Assembly (NCBI GenBank): GCA_038496445.1
Contig: JALMLS010000577.1
Span: 310,001 to 374,000 of the forward strand
Origin: Trichosphaerium sp. ATCC 40318
Taxonomy: Eukaryota; Discosea; Flabellinia; Trichosidae
DNA: 64,000 bases
Reading direction: 5' to 3'
Part shown: positions 10,907-22,929 of the stretch, one piece after another
How positions within the stretch are numbered: position 1 is the first letter of the stretch
Layout: every line of letters begins with the position of its first letter
Program-made: the position numbers and the translations under genes
The notes under the pieces: model-generated
The model's database searches: none
Seen by the model: only the letters and a program-made list of their open reading frames with translations
What the model was told of the DNA's origin: nothing

Positions 10907-13900
10907 TCAATTGTTTCGACTCTTCAAAACGCTTCTAAAATCGGTAACAGGGGCTTCATCACCCTTTTTATCATCAGTAGATCCATTTCTACTATTACGT
11001 GATCCAACCGGTTTTAAACCAGCCCTGTAAGAATAACGATAAGAGTGGGAACAAAACTTCGTGGGAATTCTTTGAAAAAAAAAAAAGCCAAACGGCAAGA
11101 CGTACTTAAAATCAATTGGTCCAAAACCAGATTTAGGTCTTCCTCCAAGTCCAGGTTTCTTTAAATGTGCTTTAAAGTCAAAAGTACCAGACGTTGTAGT
11201 TTCTGTGCCAGGGTTTGCAGACGAATTTGTTTTTCTTAATTTGGGAAAGCCACCTCCAAGCATTGCATGCATTCCCATTCCTGGAGGTCGTGCTGATCCT
11301 GCACGTGCTACACCAGGTCTAAAAAATTAATCAACACGTTAAATTTTCGTAACCACGTGATCAAAAAAAACTCTGTGTTTTCTTACAACGCCCAGCAATC
11401 AAAAGTAACTTTTTTTTTTGAGACTTACGAAGTTCCACGGCCTGATCCACGGAGAGACGCTTTGCCTGGAAAAAGATTAATTTCAAACATTAAGCTACCG
11501 TATTTATTATATTTTGGTGAAGTTACTTTTTTTTCCACAAGACACAACGTGGCAGAAATAAATTTTCAAAAAAAAAACAGGAATAAATGAAGAAAATTAC
11601 GAACGTGCTATGATTCCGCCCAATCCTCCTATACCACCACCCATACGTGGTACAATCCTTGGTTTTGGAGTATCATTATCATCATCATCTGGAGGAGCTG
11701 ATTTTATGACTGCTTTATCCTCAATCTCGCCTTGTTTTGTTAGTTTAATACTAATCGGTTTTTCTAAAAAGTTACTCACCCTTTGATATCATAAACGCTC
11801 GTTTTTTAGCAAGCTCTTCTCCAGGTCTTTTCGATTTTGGTTTTCTCTTCATCTCCCTAGATGCTCTCAAACCCCTAGTTGATAATTTACGGACATATTT
11901 GAGTCTAGGTTTATTTGAGATTGGGAGTGGTGGGAGGGAGGCTAAGGAACAAAAATAAGCAAAAAAAAAAAAGCTCTAAAAATAAAGTATTTCTAACATT
12001 CTGGTTCCTTTGGTTCTTCTTCACCGTTTTCTGAAGGTTTCTCGCCTTCAATAGCATCTTTAGGGCCTTCAGTAGCTTCTCCATCTTCTTGAGCTGGCTC
12101 TTCAGTCTTGTCCTTATTCAAAATTAAATTTTATTTCTTTGAAGCTTCAACGTACTCCTTCCTCAGTATCCTTTTGTTCTGAGGCTTCATCACCTTCTGT
12201 ATCAGCAACCACCTTTGGTTCTTCGATCTTATCAGTATCTTCACCTTCGCCATCGCCTTCGCCTTGGTCTTCGTTCCCTTCTGCATCTTGTGGAACTTCT
12301 GCAGGTTCTTCAGGTTCTTTAGGTTCCTTAGGCTCGGCGCCTTGAGCTTGTTCTTCTGCAGCTAGTCTTTGCTTGTTTTCTTCAGCAACTCTTTCAGCTT
12401 CTTTTTGTTCCTCCTCTACTCGTAGACGTTCCTTCTCTTCTTCCTCAATTCGAAGTTTCTCAGCTGCTTCTGCTTCGAGTCGATCCGCTGCTTCTGCTTC
12501 AGCTGCAGCCTTTTCTTCTTCTTCCTTTCTAAGTCGCTCCTCTTCTTCAAGTCGAAGTTTTTCAGCTGCTTCAGCTGCTGCCTTTGCTTCAGCTTCTTTT
12601 TGTTCCTGCTCAACTCTGATACGCTCCTTTTCTTCCTCCTCAAGTCTGAGTCGTTCCTTCTCTTCTTCTTCAAGTCGAAGTTTTTCAGCTGCTTCAGCTG
12701 CTGCCTTTGCTTCAGCTTCTTTTTGTTCCTGCTCAACTCTGATACGTTCCTTTTCTTCCTCCTCAAGTCTGAGTCGTTCCTTCTCTTCTTCTTCAAGGCG
12801 AAGTTTCTCAGCGGCTTCAGCCTCTATCCTTGCTTTTTCTGCAGCTGCCTCCTCTTCTTCAATTCTCAACCTCTCAGCTTCAGCTTCTAGCCTGGCTTTT
12901 TCTTCCTCTGCAAGTCTTTGTCTTTCTTTCTCTTCTTCCTCAAGTCGAAGTTTCTCAGCTGCTTCTGCTTCAGCTGCAGCCTTTTCTTCTTCCTCCTTTC
13001 GAACTCGTTCCTCTTCTTCAAGTCGAAGTTTTTCAGCTGCTTCAGCTGCTGCTTTTTCTTCTTCTTGTCTTAAACGTTCAGCTTCAGCAGCTTTTTCTTC
13101 TTCTTCAAGTCGAAGTTTCTCAGCTGCTTCAGCTTCAATCCTTGCCTTCTCTTCAGCTTCAACTCTGGCTTTCTCAGCTGCTTCTTCGGCAGCTTTCTCT
13201 TCTTGTCGGATTCTTTCAGCTTCAGCTTCAGCCTCTAGCCTTGCTTTTTCTGCAGCTGCCTCCTCTTCTTCAATTCTTAACCTCTCAGCTTCTAGCCTGG
13301 CTTGTTCCTCCTCTGCAAGTCTTTGTCTTTCTAGCTCTTCTTCCTCAAGTCGAAGTTTCTCAGCTGCTTCTGCTTCAGCAGCCTTTTCTTCTTCCTCCTT
13401 TCGAACTCGTTCCTCTTCTTCGGCTCTAAGCTTTTCCGCTGCTTCTTCTTGCTCAACTCTGATACGCTCCTTTTCTACCTCCTCAAGTCTGAGTCGTTCC
13501 TTCTCTTCTTCTTCAAGGCGAAGTTTCTCAGCGGCTTCAGCTTCGGCAATCCTTGCCTTCTCTTCAGCTTCAACTCTAGCTTTCTCAGCTGCTTCTTCGG
13601 CAGCTTTCTCTTCTTGTCGGATTCTTTCAGCTTCAGCTTCAGCCTTTTGACGCTTTGCTTCTCGTTCAGCAAAAAGAGCAGCTTCTCTTTCTAATCGAAG
13701 CATCTCTTCTTCTTCTTTTGCAATCCTTTGGCGCTCACGCTCTTTTTCTTTCTCTTCGGCTAGTTTCTGTTCTCTTGATTCTTCTTCAAGACGTTCCTTT
13801 TCAGCTGCTAGTGAAGATTGTATTTGTGCAAGACGCTCACTCTTGACTTTTTGTGCTTTAAGCTAAACAAACAATCAGTATTTAAGTCCTTTGTTTGTTT

Positions 13901-15092
13901 TCTTTTCAAAATTTTATGCATAAGATTTGAGACAGTTGTATGCTTGATGCTGAAGGTAAAAATGCAAAATAACTCCAAATAAATATGTATGACATCATCA
14001 AAAAGGGATATGATAAACAATAAATAAAAAAACCGTTGACGCTGGAACGTTTCTTCTGCATTCCAAAAAAACAAAACTAGAAGTTTTTTTGTGACAAAAA
14101 AAATAAATCAGTAAAAGAAGTCGTTTATAATAGATCATACCGCCTTCTTTTCTTCCTCAAGTTCGACCTGAACTCTATCTCTCTCTTCTTGTTGCTTCCT
14201 TGCTTCATCTATATCTATAATGAATTTTTCTGAAGGCATACTACTTTGCGAATCTAATCACGTGAGTTAACAATGGCTTTGTAGTCACAACAACATTTCG
14301 ATGTAATAATTAAATAAATAAATTAAAATAAATTACCATGAGCTTCATTATCATCTAATACGCCAATAGGCTTGAAAGACTCGCGTTCAAGAGTTGCTGT
14401 AAGACCTCGTGTCATTTGTTTAGGTACAGAGCTCAATACTGACTTTGTACGCTCTTTAATAACCCTATTATCCTTTGGTTCTGTATTACCATCTCCTGTT
14501 CTTAATTCTAATGCATCTTTCTTTAAAAACAAAGGTTATCGAAGGGAGCACTGTAATTATCGAATGAAAAAAAAAAAAAAACGTTTTTTTTTTCGATAAC
14601 AAAGTATAAACACGTGTTGTTTAAAGACTTTCTACTCCTTTGATGTTTTTTCTGAGTCACAATGAAGGTTCAGAAATTGTCACTTACTGTTTCTTTGTGC
14701 CTTTTCTTTTTTTTAAATGCTTTACTACTACACCCACGTGATTAGTAATGCACTACTTATATAGAGCGTGATCCAAAGATGATGCTTAGATAATCTTTTT
14801 TTTTTCAAAAAACCAAAAACCAAATACGCACTTTTCAGCCTCTACACTTCTGAATTTACTCTCCAGATCATCCTCGTCTTCAAATTTCGCATAAGGGTTT
14901 GATTTCTTTGGTGTCTTACTAGGTGATGAAAGAACATCGTCCTACAGAAACCAAAACACTGTCAAAACAACTACACTTTAAAAAAAACCCCTAAAATATT
15001 ACCGAGTGGCGGGCTCCAGAGAGCAGTTTCTGTTTTTCACTTACATGTGCATCTCCCGCTTTATTGCCCTTTTTAGAGGAGCAACAACCCAT
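10907..15092 (-). CDS. N-myristoylated single-alpha-helix protein with actin-binding C-terminus
   Basis: The start at 15092 reads MGCCSSKKGNKAGDAH before a GTAAGT donor: Gly2 with Ser at 5/6 fits N-myristoylation, and Cys3/Cys4 fit palmitoylation. Small polar exons (about 14940-14830, 14530-14340, 14213-14143) lead to one giant exon (about 13862-12154, roughly 570 codons) built of EEEEKERLRLEEEEKERIRV-like units, a charged ER/K single alpha-helix. An acidic Pro-rich exon (about 12111-11997) follows. A GTTAGA donor there joins in frame to the exon beginning near 11940, so the C-terminal block belongs to the same gene. That block has a WIP-like GGGFPKLRKT and three DFRxxL-type motifs: DFKAHL, DFKAGL (across an intron) and DFRSVL near the stop. 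DFRxxL is the F-actin motif of smooth-muscle MLCK. Inferred role: a membrane-to-actin tether. The exon join is the main uncertainty. Confidence 0.75.
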
Positions 15093-15296
15093 TTTGCGGT
15101 TTAGGTTATTTGTATAAAGCGGCAAATTTGAACGAAAAGATCTTCAAACTAAGGTCAACCGTCTTTGATATTAAAAAAAGATATCGGGATCGATAAAAAA
15201 TACTCCGTTGAATACGTATTGCTATCGTCACGTGATATTTTTGGCTGAAATCACGTGACACAAAAGATAAAACAAATAATGTGTCTTGTGGTATTT

Positions 15297-16294
15297 TTAC
15301 GGTTTATACAATTTTAGCTCCGGTGGAAGGTCCTCTTCGCTGTATGTCTTGTCGCAGAAATAAATTCGTCGTATACGAGTATTTGCGTGCACTTGAATTC
15401 TAGCCGTTTCTACGTATTCTGTGCCATAAGCACGCTTTGTAAGGTCTGCTAGGTCTAACACGATCTGGTTCCAACCTCCGTCGAGCTGTAAAGGGATAGT
15501 ACAAATGTATTCTTGGCGTCTAGTTTTCGCCTAAAAAAGATTACAAAAAAAAATGTCAATATCTTTCATTTTCTAATCGGTTGTACGCACTTGGTAGTTA
15601 GAAGTTCTTATCCGCTTCAGTGCACCTTTATTATCTATAATTTGTACTTCCAAAGTAAAGTACCGATCAAGCTATACAATTGTAAGAAGGCAGTTGACGA
15701 ATTTTTTTCTGTAACAGCTGTACATACATTTTTTACAACGAAAGTTAAGTACTGTAACTTTATACCAAGTGTCTTTTTTGGATCAGCATATGGGCAAGTG
15801 AGATAAGTATCACTCAAGTTTCTACATACAAAATGTTTAGGGAGAGACCATAAATAGCAGTAGACTGAGAGGTTTTTGAAAAAAAAGTGTTTTCGAAAAA
15901 CCCATTTTCTCGACCTCTAAGTAATTTATTGCAACGTTGGTTCGCTAACAAGTTCCACGCGCGCTTGGGGTGTCTGTAGCTACTTTTTTGTCGTGCATAT
16001 GTAAAAAACGTTTTTTTACGTACGCATCTGTACATCGTAGCTCATAAGCTACAGACTGAATATCATCATCATTAACCATTCCAGCTAAGCCTTTTTTACC
16101 GACTATTGTACGCAGTAAGCCAACATTTTTGTTTTCTTCCTTCTAAAGCGTAAAATACGCACCTTTTTTATGCCACAGTTGTAATGGATGGCTTCTGTAG
16201 TTTTTATTATTACATTAACTTATATTGGCTATTTTTCGTACCCTATAGCGTAGAAGACCGATAAAACACCATTTTGAAATGTATTTCGAAACAT
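15297..16294 (-). CDS. CFAP20: CFAP20 (BUG22/GTL3) cilia- and flagella-associated protein 20
   Basis: Six exons read in order. Exon 1 starts at 16294 with [18 protein letters not shown] and is followed by [44 protein letters not shown], then [34 protein letters not shown] and [10 protein letters not shown] with stop at 15297. These blocks match the well-conserved CFAP20 protein along its whole length. CFAP20 is an inner-junction protein linking the A and B tubules of axonemal doublets. Junction phases agree except that the acceptor of exon 3 is ambiguous by a few bases. The unusually long intron is the one between ELRCTDA and NLSDTYL (about 190 bp). A near-complete, constrained CFAP20 argues that the organism is flagellate. 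Confidence 0.93.
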
Positions 16295-16537
16295 AATGAC
16301 AAATCTACAGCAAAAAGCCTATACCCCGAAGAAAATGACCACAGAGGCTTTTAGTGACGCGAAACACTCGAAGAGAAACAAAATACAGGTCAACAAACCT
16401 CAAACCGTTTATTTTTTTTGAATTCCTCTTTGCTTCCTAAATAAACCGAACAAGCTCTGAGCGATGACTTTCGCCATTGATGTGGATAGGTTGTTTTTTT
16501 TTTTTTAATGGATTCTTCTTTGCACGTGACTTTGATT

Positions 16538-18175
16538 TTATTGTCCATCTATTTTATCAAGAGGGTGAGCATGAAGGCTAGGTACAAGTTGTCTTGCTAG
16601 ATTGTCACCGTATTCAATGAGACCCATAAAGTAATGACATACTTTAACTTGCTATTTATATTTGAGATACGGTATAAAACGAACAGTACAGAGAGCGTAC
16701 GTTGATGATATTTGGATAATGAATAAGAACTTGTTCATTATTGTGTTGAACAAGTGCAAAAACTCTCAAACTTCTTCCACTTGTCACGTGTCCAAAGATT
16801 ATCGGTGGGCTGAGTTGGCCTACTTTTGTTGGTGCCCTTGCTTTTAGTGTGAAGAATAAATGATTCCAAGCACTCATAAGCTTGCTCATTTGATAGAATA
16901 GTGCGTTCCTAAATACACTCGTTAAGCCAAAGACAGATGTCAAATTATGGGCTCACATATTGCTATTATCCTCTTCTGGATGAAAGTACCCAACAGCGAA
17001 AGGAAGGCATACTTCGCTGCTTCTTCCAGAATACATCTGGGATACCCAAGAACAATCTTTTTCAAATAGCGAGCGCTTGAAACCAATAAAAATGTCTGAC
17101 TTCAAGTTGAATGAAAAGGGAAACAAGTCGAAGAAACTACCATTGAGTTTGGTTCTCCTAATGCTGTAAGGATGAAGTTATGCTCCCGTGTCTGAGACGT
17201 ACAATGTATAGTCAGTGGTTTTTGAATAACTAAACACTTGCATTGCATGCAAAATGTAATGTAGGAGGTAGTCAGGCTTGCTACCGCCTTCCCACGATTC
17301 AAAAGCTGAGAGAAACTTCGAAACAAAATCTCGTTGAAGGTTTGACTTTGCGTAGCATGACATAACGTTTTCTAGTGTCTTTATAGCACCCTTTAGGTTG
17401 CTGACATTGAATTCGGGGCTAGCTATTGACTGTGTGTAAACGTCTAACCCACTGGAACCAAAAATATGGCGCTGGAAGTCAGGTTGAATTTGCTTCAAGT
17501 TCGAACTGCCTCTCTTTTCTAGGAAGCTCCCTTGCTCAAATAGCCTACCCGTAATTACTATGGAACTAATAATAACATTTCCCTACTTCTCAATTATACA
17601 CGGTTCTAGATCAACAACATCTGTTTCGGTACTAGTGTCACTAATCGAAGAATCGCTAGTGTAATCAACGCTATGATGGATTATTTCTGATGTTTAAAAA
17701 GATGATAACTCTTCAGTACCTGTCATCGTCTAAATGATTTTCAACACGCTCCCTAAGAGCGTTAAAGAATACTACACGTTTGTCTATGTCGTCTATGAGT
17801 TTGTATAGAGTTATACCATCCTGCAAGAAGTGAAAGGGTTCTATCTCAGAATCAGTTTGGTTTGTAATTTTTTTCGACTACATTACCTGTAAGAACACGT
17901 GCTGCGTTTATGTCGTGTACACCTATTCTTCTTAGGTATATAGCAATAGACTCTATCTCCAAGGAGCCAAGGTTTGCTTCAGTAGCAACTTCTTGAAGCC
18001 ATGGTGCTGCCCTAATATGCGCCATTGTACTCTGAGCTATTAAGTCAACAGTTACAGGTGCCTTACCTTTGGAAATTTGAAGCCCTTACTAAGTGGTAGA
18101 CTGTGCACTATACAGCTCTTCTCACTGGAACTTGAAAAGCAAACTGCATCGAGAGTTTTGAAACGCCAGTGATTC
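16538..18175 (-). CDS. SAM-like domain protein of unknown function
   Basis: Several exons are clear. One near 18170-18064 (HWRFKTLDAVCFSSS to GFKFPK) joins in phase to an exon from about 18030 that contains ATG at 18025 (MAHIRAAPWLQEVATEANLG). It continues into IESIAIYLRRIGVHDINAAR and DGITLYKLIDD...ALRERV, which has the size and spacing of a SAM domain. An acidic Ser-rich exon follows, then a roughly 100-residue helical exon (KLFEQGSFLEKR onwards), FIRRTKLNGSFFDLFPFSFN, and a terminal part ending DKIDGQ at 16538. I do not recognise the C-terminal two thirds. The start could be 18025, with the first exon untranslated, or lie upstream antisense to the next gene. The junction before the last exon is not resolved. 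Confidence 0.55.
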
Positions 18176-18228
18176 TCTAAAAAGTGCAAACGATTCAACT
18201 TGGCTTAATCTCCCTACGCGCTTCGTTG

Positions 18229-19110
18229 ATGCTGATAGCGACAACTAAGCTATCCCACGCTGTTTCTAAGGTATTAGCTACGCCGAACAAGCGTTATGCG
18301 CACGTGACAACACAAAACAGATCCAAAGTACAAGTTTGCTTTGCTTCAGCTATATACAGAACAAAGTTGGACCTGTTTGAAGAAAATAAAGATTTAACGG
18401 CATGCGCTGTATCTCTTTATAATAACACAAAGAACAGGCTAGTAAAAGAACATAATGAGACTTTAAACACTTATAAAGGCGTCACACTTGGGTCAGCTAT
18501 AAACAACGAACTTTTTGATGCTCAAAAAAAGTTCCTTCTTTCCGAACACCGACACATGTTTGAGGATATTCCTGCGTTTAAAACGATGCATAGATCTTTA
18601 TCACGTGAAGCTGTATCATTTGCTAGCAATGTGTATGGTATTAAAATTGAAGAAGACAAGCTTCTTTTTCCCAAAATGTATTGTTGGACATCAGTACATC
18701 TTTGTGGTAAAAGTATACACCCTATACATGTGCACGAAGATGCTATGATTAGTGGTGTTTACTATACATCAGCGCCGCCAGGTTCAAGTAATTTGGAGTT
18801 CTATAATCCAGTCGGTTATTATCCTTACTCAGTAGATTCTCAAGGTAAAAATCCAAAGACGCCACATCCGGCATTTGATGGACGAGTTATTGTTAAACCT
18901 GAGGAAGGCTTGCTAGTTATGTTTCCGTCATATATGCCTCACGCTGTGAAGGAGCGAGCACAAACAAACCATGATATTAATGTTGATAGAACAGAAAAAG
19001 AAGGAGATGAGCTATACAGAGTATCCTTCTCATTTAATATTCTCGGCAGTTGGATGAGTGTTTCTTCATCAAGCTTGTCAATACCAACAATCACTAACCA
19101 GAAAATATAA
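18229..19110 (+). CDS. Putative 2OG-Fe(II) oxygenase (2OG-FeII_Oxy_5 type)
   Basis: Intronless, 293 aa from the ATG at 18229. The open frame extends slightly further 5' but with no ATG. The core reads HPIHVHEDAMISGVYYTSAP then GSSNLEFYNP, EGLLVMFPSYMPHAV, and RVSFSFNI. These are the HxH/SGVYY, distal-His and Arg elements of the double-stranded beta-helix of this putative oxygenase family; iron would be held by the HVH..E and MPH residues and 2-oxoglutarate by the Arg. The N-terminus (MLIATTKLSHAVSKVLATPN, with more basic residues after it) is basic and lacks acidic residues, which suggests a mitochondrial presequence. The substrate is unknown. It lies head to head with the SAM-like gene and their 5' ends nearly touch. 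Confidence 0.82.
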   Translation: MLIATTKLSHAVSKVLATPNKRYAHVTTQNRSKVQVCFASAIYRTKLDLFEENKDLTACAVSLYNNTKNRLVKEHNETLNTYKGVTLGSAINNELFDAQKKFLLSEHRHMFEDIPAFKTMHRSLSREAVSFASNVYGIKIEEDKLLFPKMYCWTSVHLCGKSIHPIHVHEDAMISGVYYTSAPPGSSNLEFYNPVGYYPYSVDSQGKNPKTPHPAFDGRVIVKPEEGLLVMFPSYMPHAVKERAQTNHDINVDRTEKEGDELYRVSFSFNILGSWMSVSSSSLSIPTITNQKI

Positions 19111-19707
19111 TTTACATATAACCACGAGAAGTACTGCAACTTGCAAGATATTTATAACCAAACTTGCACAATAAAGACCAAGTTTGGAAAAGAACAATGT
19201 CAAGTATAAAAAAAAATAACATCTAAATGCTGTGACACTTCCATTTACTCCGCGTATTCGACTTCTAAGGGTAGTACAGATACAATACATTCATCTCATC
19301 ATTTCCTTTTGTTGCATGACTAACAATCTTCCAAACGACACTACAGGTTCAAAAAAATATGAGGTTATGTTAATCGATTCACTCACTTGGAAATGTCATG
19401 TTATTGTTGTTGCCACTTTTCAGAAGTTCTATAAAGTCTTACTCGTATGAGGCCTTAAAGTTATGTCCAACAAGCCTCTTATGCAGACTTGGAAAATTGT
19501 CAGAGTGTTGAGCACGTTTAGCACTCCAAAAGCACGTGTCTTTAGGACAAGAAGAAGAATGCCCGAACTTCTACCGTGCTAAATTATTCACTAATTAGTC
19601 TAACAAAGCAGTTGGACATTCTTAACCGTTTTTCTTACATTTCACTTGACGTTAGGTGAGCTGTATGCATTATTTATGTAGGTGTCTTTTTAACATATTC
19701 CTATGGT
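19111..19707. other. No gene seen
   Basis: Short open frames only, none with codon or motif support. The stretch separates two convergent genes. Confidence 0.4.
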
Positions 19708-20260
19708 TCACAAGTTAGGGTGTACCTCATTGAACCACTTTTTAAAACAGTTTTTTCCATGTGAGTGAGATTCGGCGAGTATGGTTTTACGACGCTGTGT
19801 AATCACGCGCAACTCAATGACTTGAATAGTTCGTGAATACGTATGTTCAATGGGGTTGCGTTCTACCTTTTTGGCTTTGACTTGTCGGAGTAAGTCACTG
19901 TATTTGGTTTTCAAAAGAAAACTAGTGCTTTTCTCTTATGTCAGCATCAACGATTATGAGTTTAGAAGTGGTATCCATTGTACCGTAACCCAAGCCATCA
20001 AGTAAAATAGGTTTTAGGCGTACGACATACTGTTGCAGCTCAAGTTTTAGTGCTTTTGATGGCAATGGTTTGCGTTGTTAGCAGTGCATCACTTGCAAGC
20101 GTCTGTTCTGGTTGCGACTTCTAAAAAAACTAACGCGTATTATGACTTCCAGTAACGAGAGCTTAGTCACTTAAACAAGTGCTATGTATTGATAATACAG
20201 AGTAAAGGCTTCAAAAAGTGTCGTCACTCATTTTGGAATTATCAGCACCTTCTGGAGTCT
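19708..20260 (-). CDS. Hypothetical multi-exon gene
   Basis: Reading the minus strand, a segment SQPEQTLA joins through a short intron with a GCTAAC branch-like box to TLKLELQQYVVRLKPILLDG and then LGYGTMDTTSKLIIVDADIR. A further block (DLLRQVKAKKVERNPIEHTY to WFNEVHPNL, stop at 19708) looks coding but is in another frame, so an intron or a frameshift lies between. The 5' end is not resolved. I do not recognise the protein. It could also be a decayed gene. Confidence 0.35.
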
Positions 20261-20833
20261 ACCTATACGTAGTATCAGCGCCTGTTGTTGTATTGTAGTC
20301 AGTAAAATTGATGACTTGCCATGCAACTTTTTTTAGCGTCTTACAAACAACGCTAATGTATCGAATCAACATCACCTTACCTCCCATACGCCGTACAAGA
20401 GTACATAGTATTTAGTACGACAGAAATACTATGCCAAACGCACGTATTGGCAGAGCAGTGTAGGCGCATGTTAGAACCCTGGCAATGGGTTGAATAGTAC
20501 GTACTTGGTTTTTTTGTTGCAATTTCGTTGTGTTTAACGTTGAGAAGCTCTCGTACCCATGAAGTTGACGGCAGGCCAGGCGCAAAGCTAAACTAAAGAT
20601 CGTTTAAACCGTTTTGTTGTTGAAGCTTTTAATGATCCAAACTCTACACAAAGTACACTATCTTCGCACTGTTTTAGTCAGCTCCCTTTCGAGTAATCGA
20701 TAAACAGGTCTTTAAAAACCGCTTAAAATTATACTACGCGTATGTCCATGCATGGTACTAATTATATAAAGCAACCATTCGCTCTCTGTAGTTTTGGTTG
20801 GTTTTGAAAAAAAAACTTTATCGTGTGCGAAGA

Positions 20834-22284
20834 ATGTCCACGGAGCACCTTCAAAAGGTATGTCACATGACTTGTTTGATTTTTTTATTGTAAAGAAAAG
20901 AAAACTCCTCGTTTTTACACCGTTGATATAAACTTACAACGTGTTCCTACGCCAACAAAATTACGGCACGTGAAATTATAGTTTTTTTTTTGGCTCTTTG
21001 ATTCAAAAGTTTTTTGTCCGTTTTTCTCGTTTTTCTCGTTTTTGACGACTGAAAAGCCAAACTATTTGCTTTAAAAAATTCTACTGAGATTTGTTTTGCA
21101 CGTGCAAATGACCAAAACTAGAAAACGTAAAATTTTATTCTTGCACGGCAATCTCAAAAAAAAAAAATTCTATTTGAAAGTTTTTTTTATCTTCTTCCAG
21201 TGCTTTCCGTATCATAAGACATGGGAGGTACAATTCTATGGGCTAAACTGATTTAGGCCTAAATTGCACTTTCTACCTATGTAACTGGTGTACAGTTAAA
21301 GAACTGAGCGTTGAATAATAACACAAATAACAAAAACAATTTTTGACGCCAGTTTAATGGAGACAAACCTATTTCGTTTCTGACTGCCTAAAAGGATTTT
21401 ATATGCATAAAACAAGTACGCTACTACTTTATTGTTTCTTATACACAATAAATAAGCCAATAAATCCAGCAATTAATCAAGTTTTTAGTCATTGTCAAGC
21501 GATTACCAACCAACCTCCCAAGAACATTAAAAAACACAAGTATTTACCTCATTGATGTCTTTAACGTACGTACATTTATAACAACGGTTGGAATTGCTGC
21601 TTGTTGTTTTCACAATCATGTTTACATTCGATTTGGATGCAATGCTCGTGACGCTTGTGGTGTCCAAAGCTAAAGGGGACATTTAAGTAAACTGGTTTTT
21701 TTTTAGGCAAAGAAAATCAACAAGCAAGATTGTAACACGCTCTAAAACACGTGTACGAAGAGAATTAAGACGTATAGAGCTCCTAAGAAAATATGGCAGG
21801 TGTTTTGAGTATGACAATTCAAAGCGTGGTAACTTGTGTAAGTAGTTCCTAAGAACAAGATTAAAAGGAATTTAAACACGTTTTTCTCACGTGATATTTT
21901 TTTTTTTTTACGTTAACGTTCCTCCCTTTTTAACTGTTTTCTTCTAGATGGTGAGTTTGATTCAAATACTTTCGTACCTTGTTCTGCTATAGATATTATT
22001 CGAGGCGTGAATTACTTTATCAGTAACCTACCAGACGGCAGGTTTCAGTTACACAAAGCAATCGCCACTACTCTTAACTCTCATGTTCACAAGCACTATG
22101 ATCGCTTTACTGGGGACGCTGAAGTAAGTGTTTTCGCCCCCCAGCATTAGTAACTGTAAAGATGAAAAGAATAAAACATTATTTACAGTACAACGCTGTA
22201 GAATTAATCTGTGTACCTGAGATCCCTTCACATGAAAAATTCTCAGTACTGGTTCGCTTTGTTGCCTCGTTCACGGCATGTTAA
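20834..22284 (+). CDS. Hypothetical multi-exon gene
   Basis: A first exon MSTEHLQK at 20834 ends in a strong GTATGT donor. A basic exon near 21707-21831 (RKSTSKIVTRSKTRVRRELR, RIELLRKYGRCFEYDNSKR) is followed in phase by an exon from about 21950 (DGEFDSNTFVPCSAIDIIRG to HYDRFTGDAE, GTAAGT donor) and a last exon (YNAVELICVPEIPSHEKFSV, stop at 22284). The middle and end are convincing as exons. The link from MSTEHLQK is not in phase without another exon in 20865-21700 that I could not place. Function is unknown; the middle exon is Arg/Lys-rich. Confidence 0.5.
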
Positions 22285-22929
22285 ACAAGTACCAGGGTTA
22301 ACTTAGTCTAGCAAAATTATCTGGGGACCCACCCAGTACAATGAAGATAAAGTAGCCTACGGGAGAGGGCGGTTTTTTTCATGGATTTCCGCGCTTTCTG
22401 ATTTTTGTCAAACCTTTGTCCGAGTTTGCCGGGACGCCATGTAAAGGGAAATCCCTGCGTCGCCTCCATTAGTTAGTTTTTATTAAATAACGTCATGCCC
22501 TGTATCAATCACAATTACTGCGTCTTAAACCTGAAACAGTACCAGAATTTACGTAGCACATGAATCGTTAACAGGAAAAATACAAAACATACATTTGATA
22601 GAAATGTATTCGTTTACCCTCCATACTCTCTTTACCTATATTTGCCGTGTTAAACACGCGTGTTCCGAGCAATTGAAGTCTATTGTCCAAAAGTGGAATT
22701 CTGTACTTTGTTATTTTCTGATAATACAACAAAGGTTTGGAAATTCTCAGTCTTGGTTCTTTCCAGGCGTGTATACATCATTGTTGTATTGTTGAGTGAT
22801 ATCAATTATTAAAACCGCATTGTCTATACCCCTTTTTTAACATTTCACTCAGCTATCACTCAGCGGTTGAAACCATTCATTTATTTAAGATACAACAAGC
22901 ACAACAACAACTCTCCAAATAAACAAACA
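22285..22929. other. Intergenic; 3' part duplicates 708-974
   Basis: The part 22663-22929 is nearly identical to the leader of finger gene copy 1. The remainder shows no gene. Confidence 0.6.

Noticed and set aside
11993..11995. TAG read as the end of the helix gene
   Set aside because: The preceding GTTAGA works as a donor and joins in frame to the next exon, whose acceptor (CTTAG) has no other partner.
12139..13694. Long plus-strand Ser-rich and Leu-rich ORFs
   Set aside because: They are antisense frames of the Glu/Arg-rich helix exon; GA-rich codons read backwards give Ser/Leu runs.
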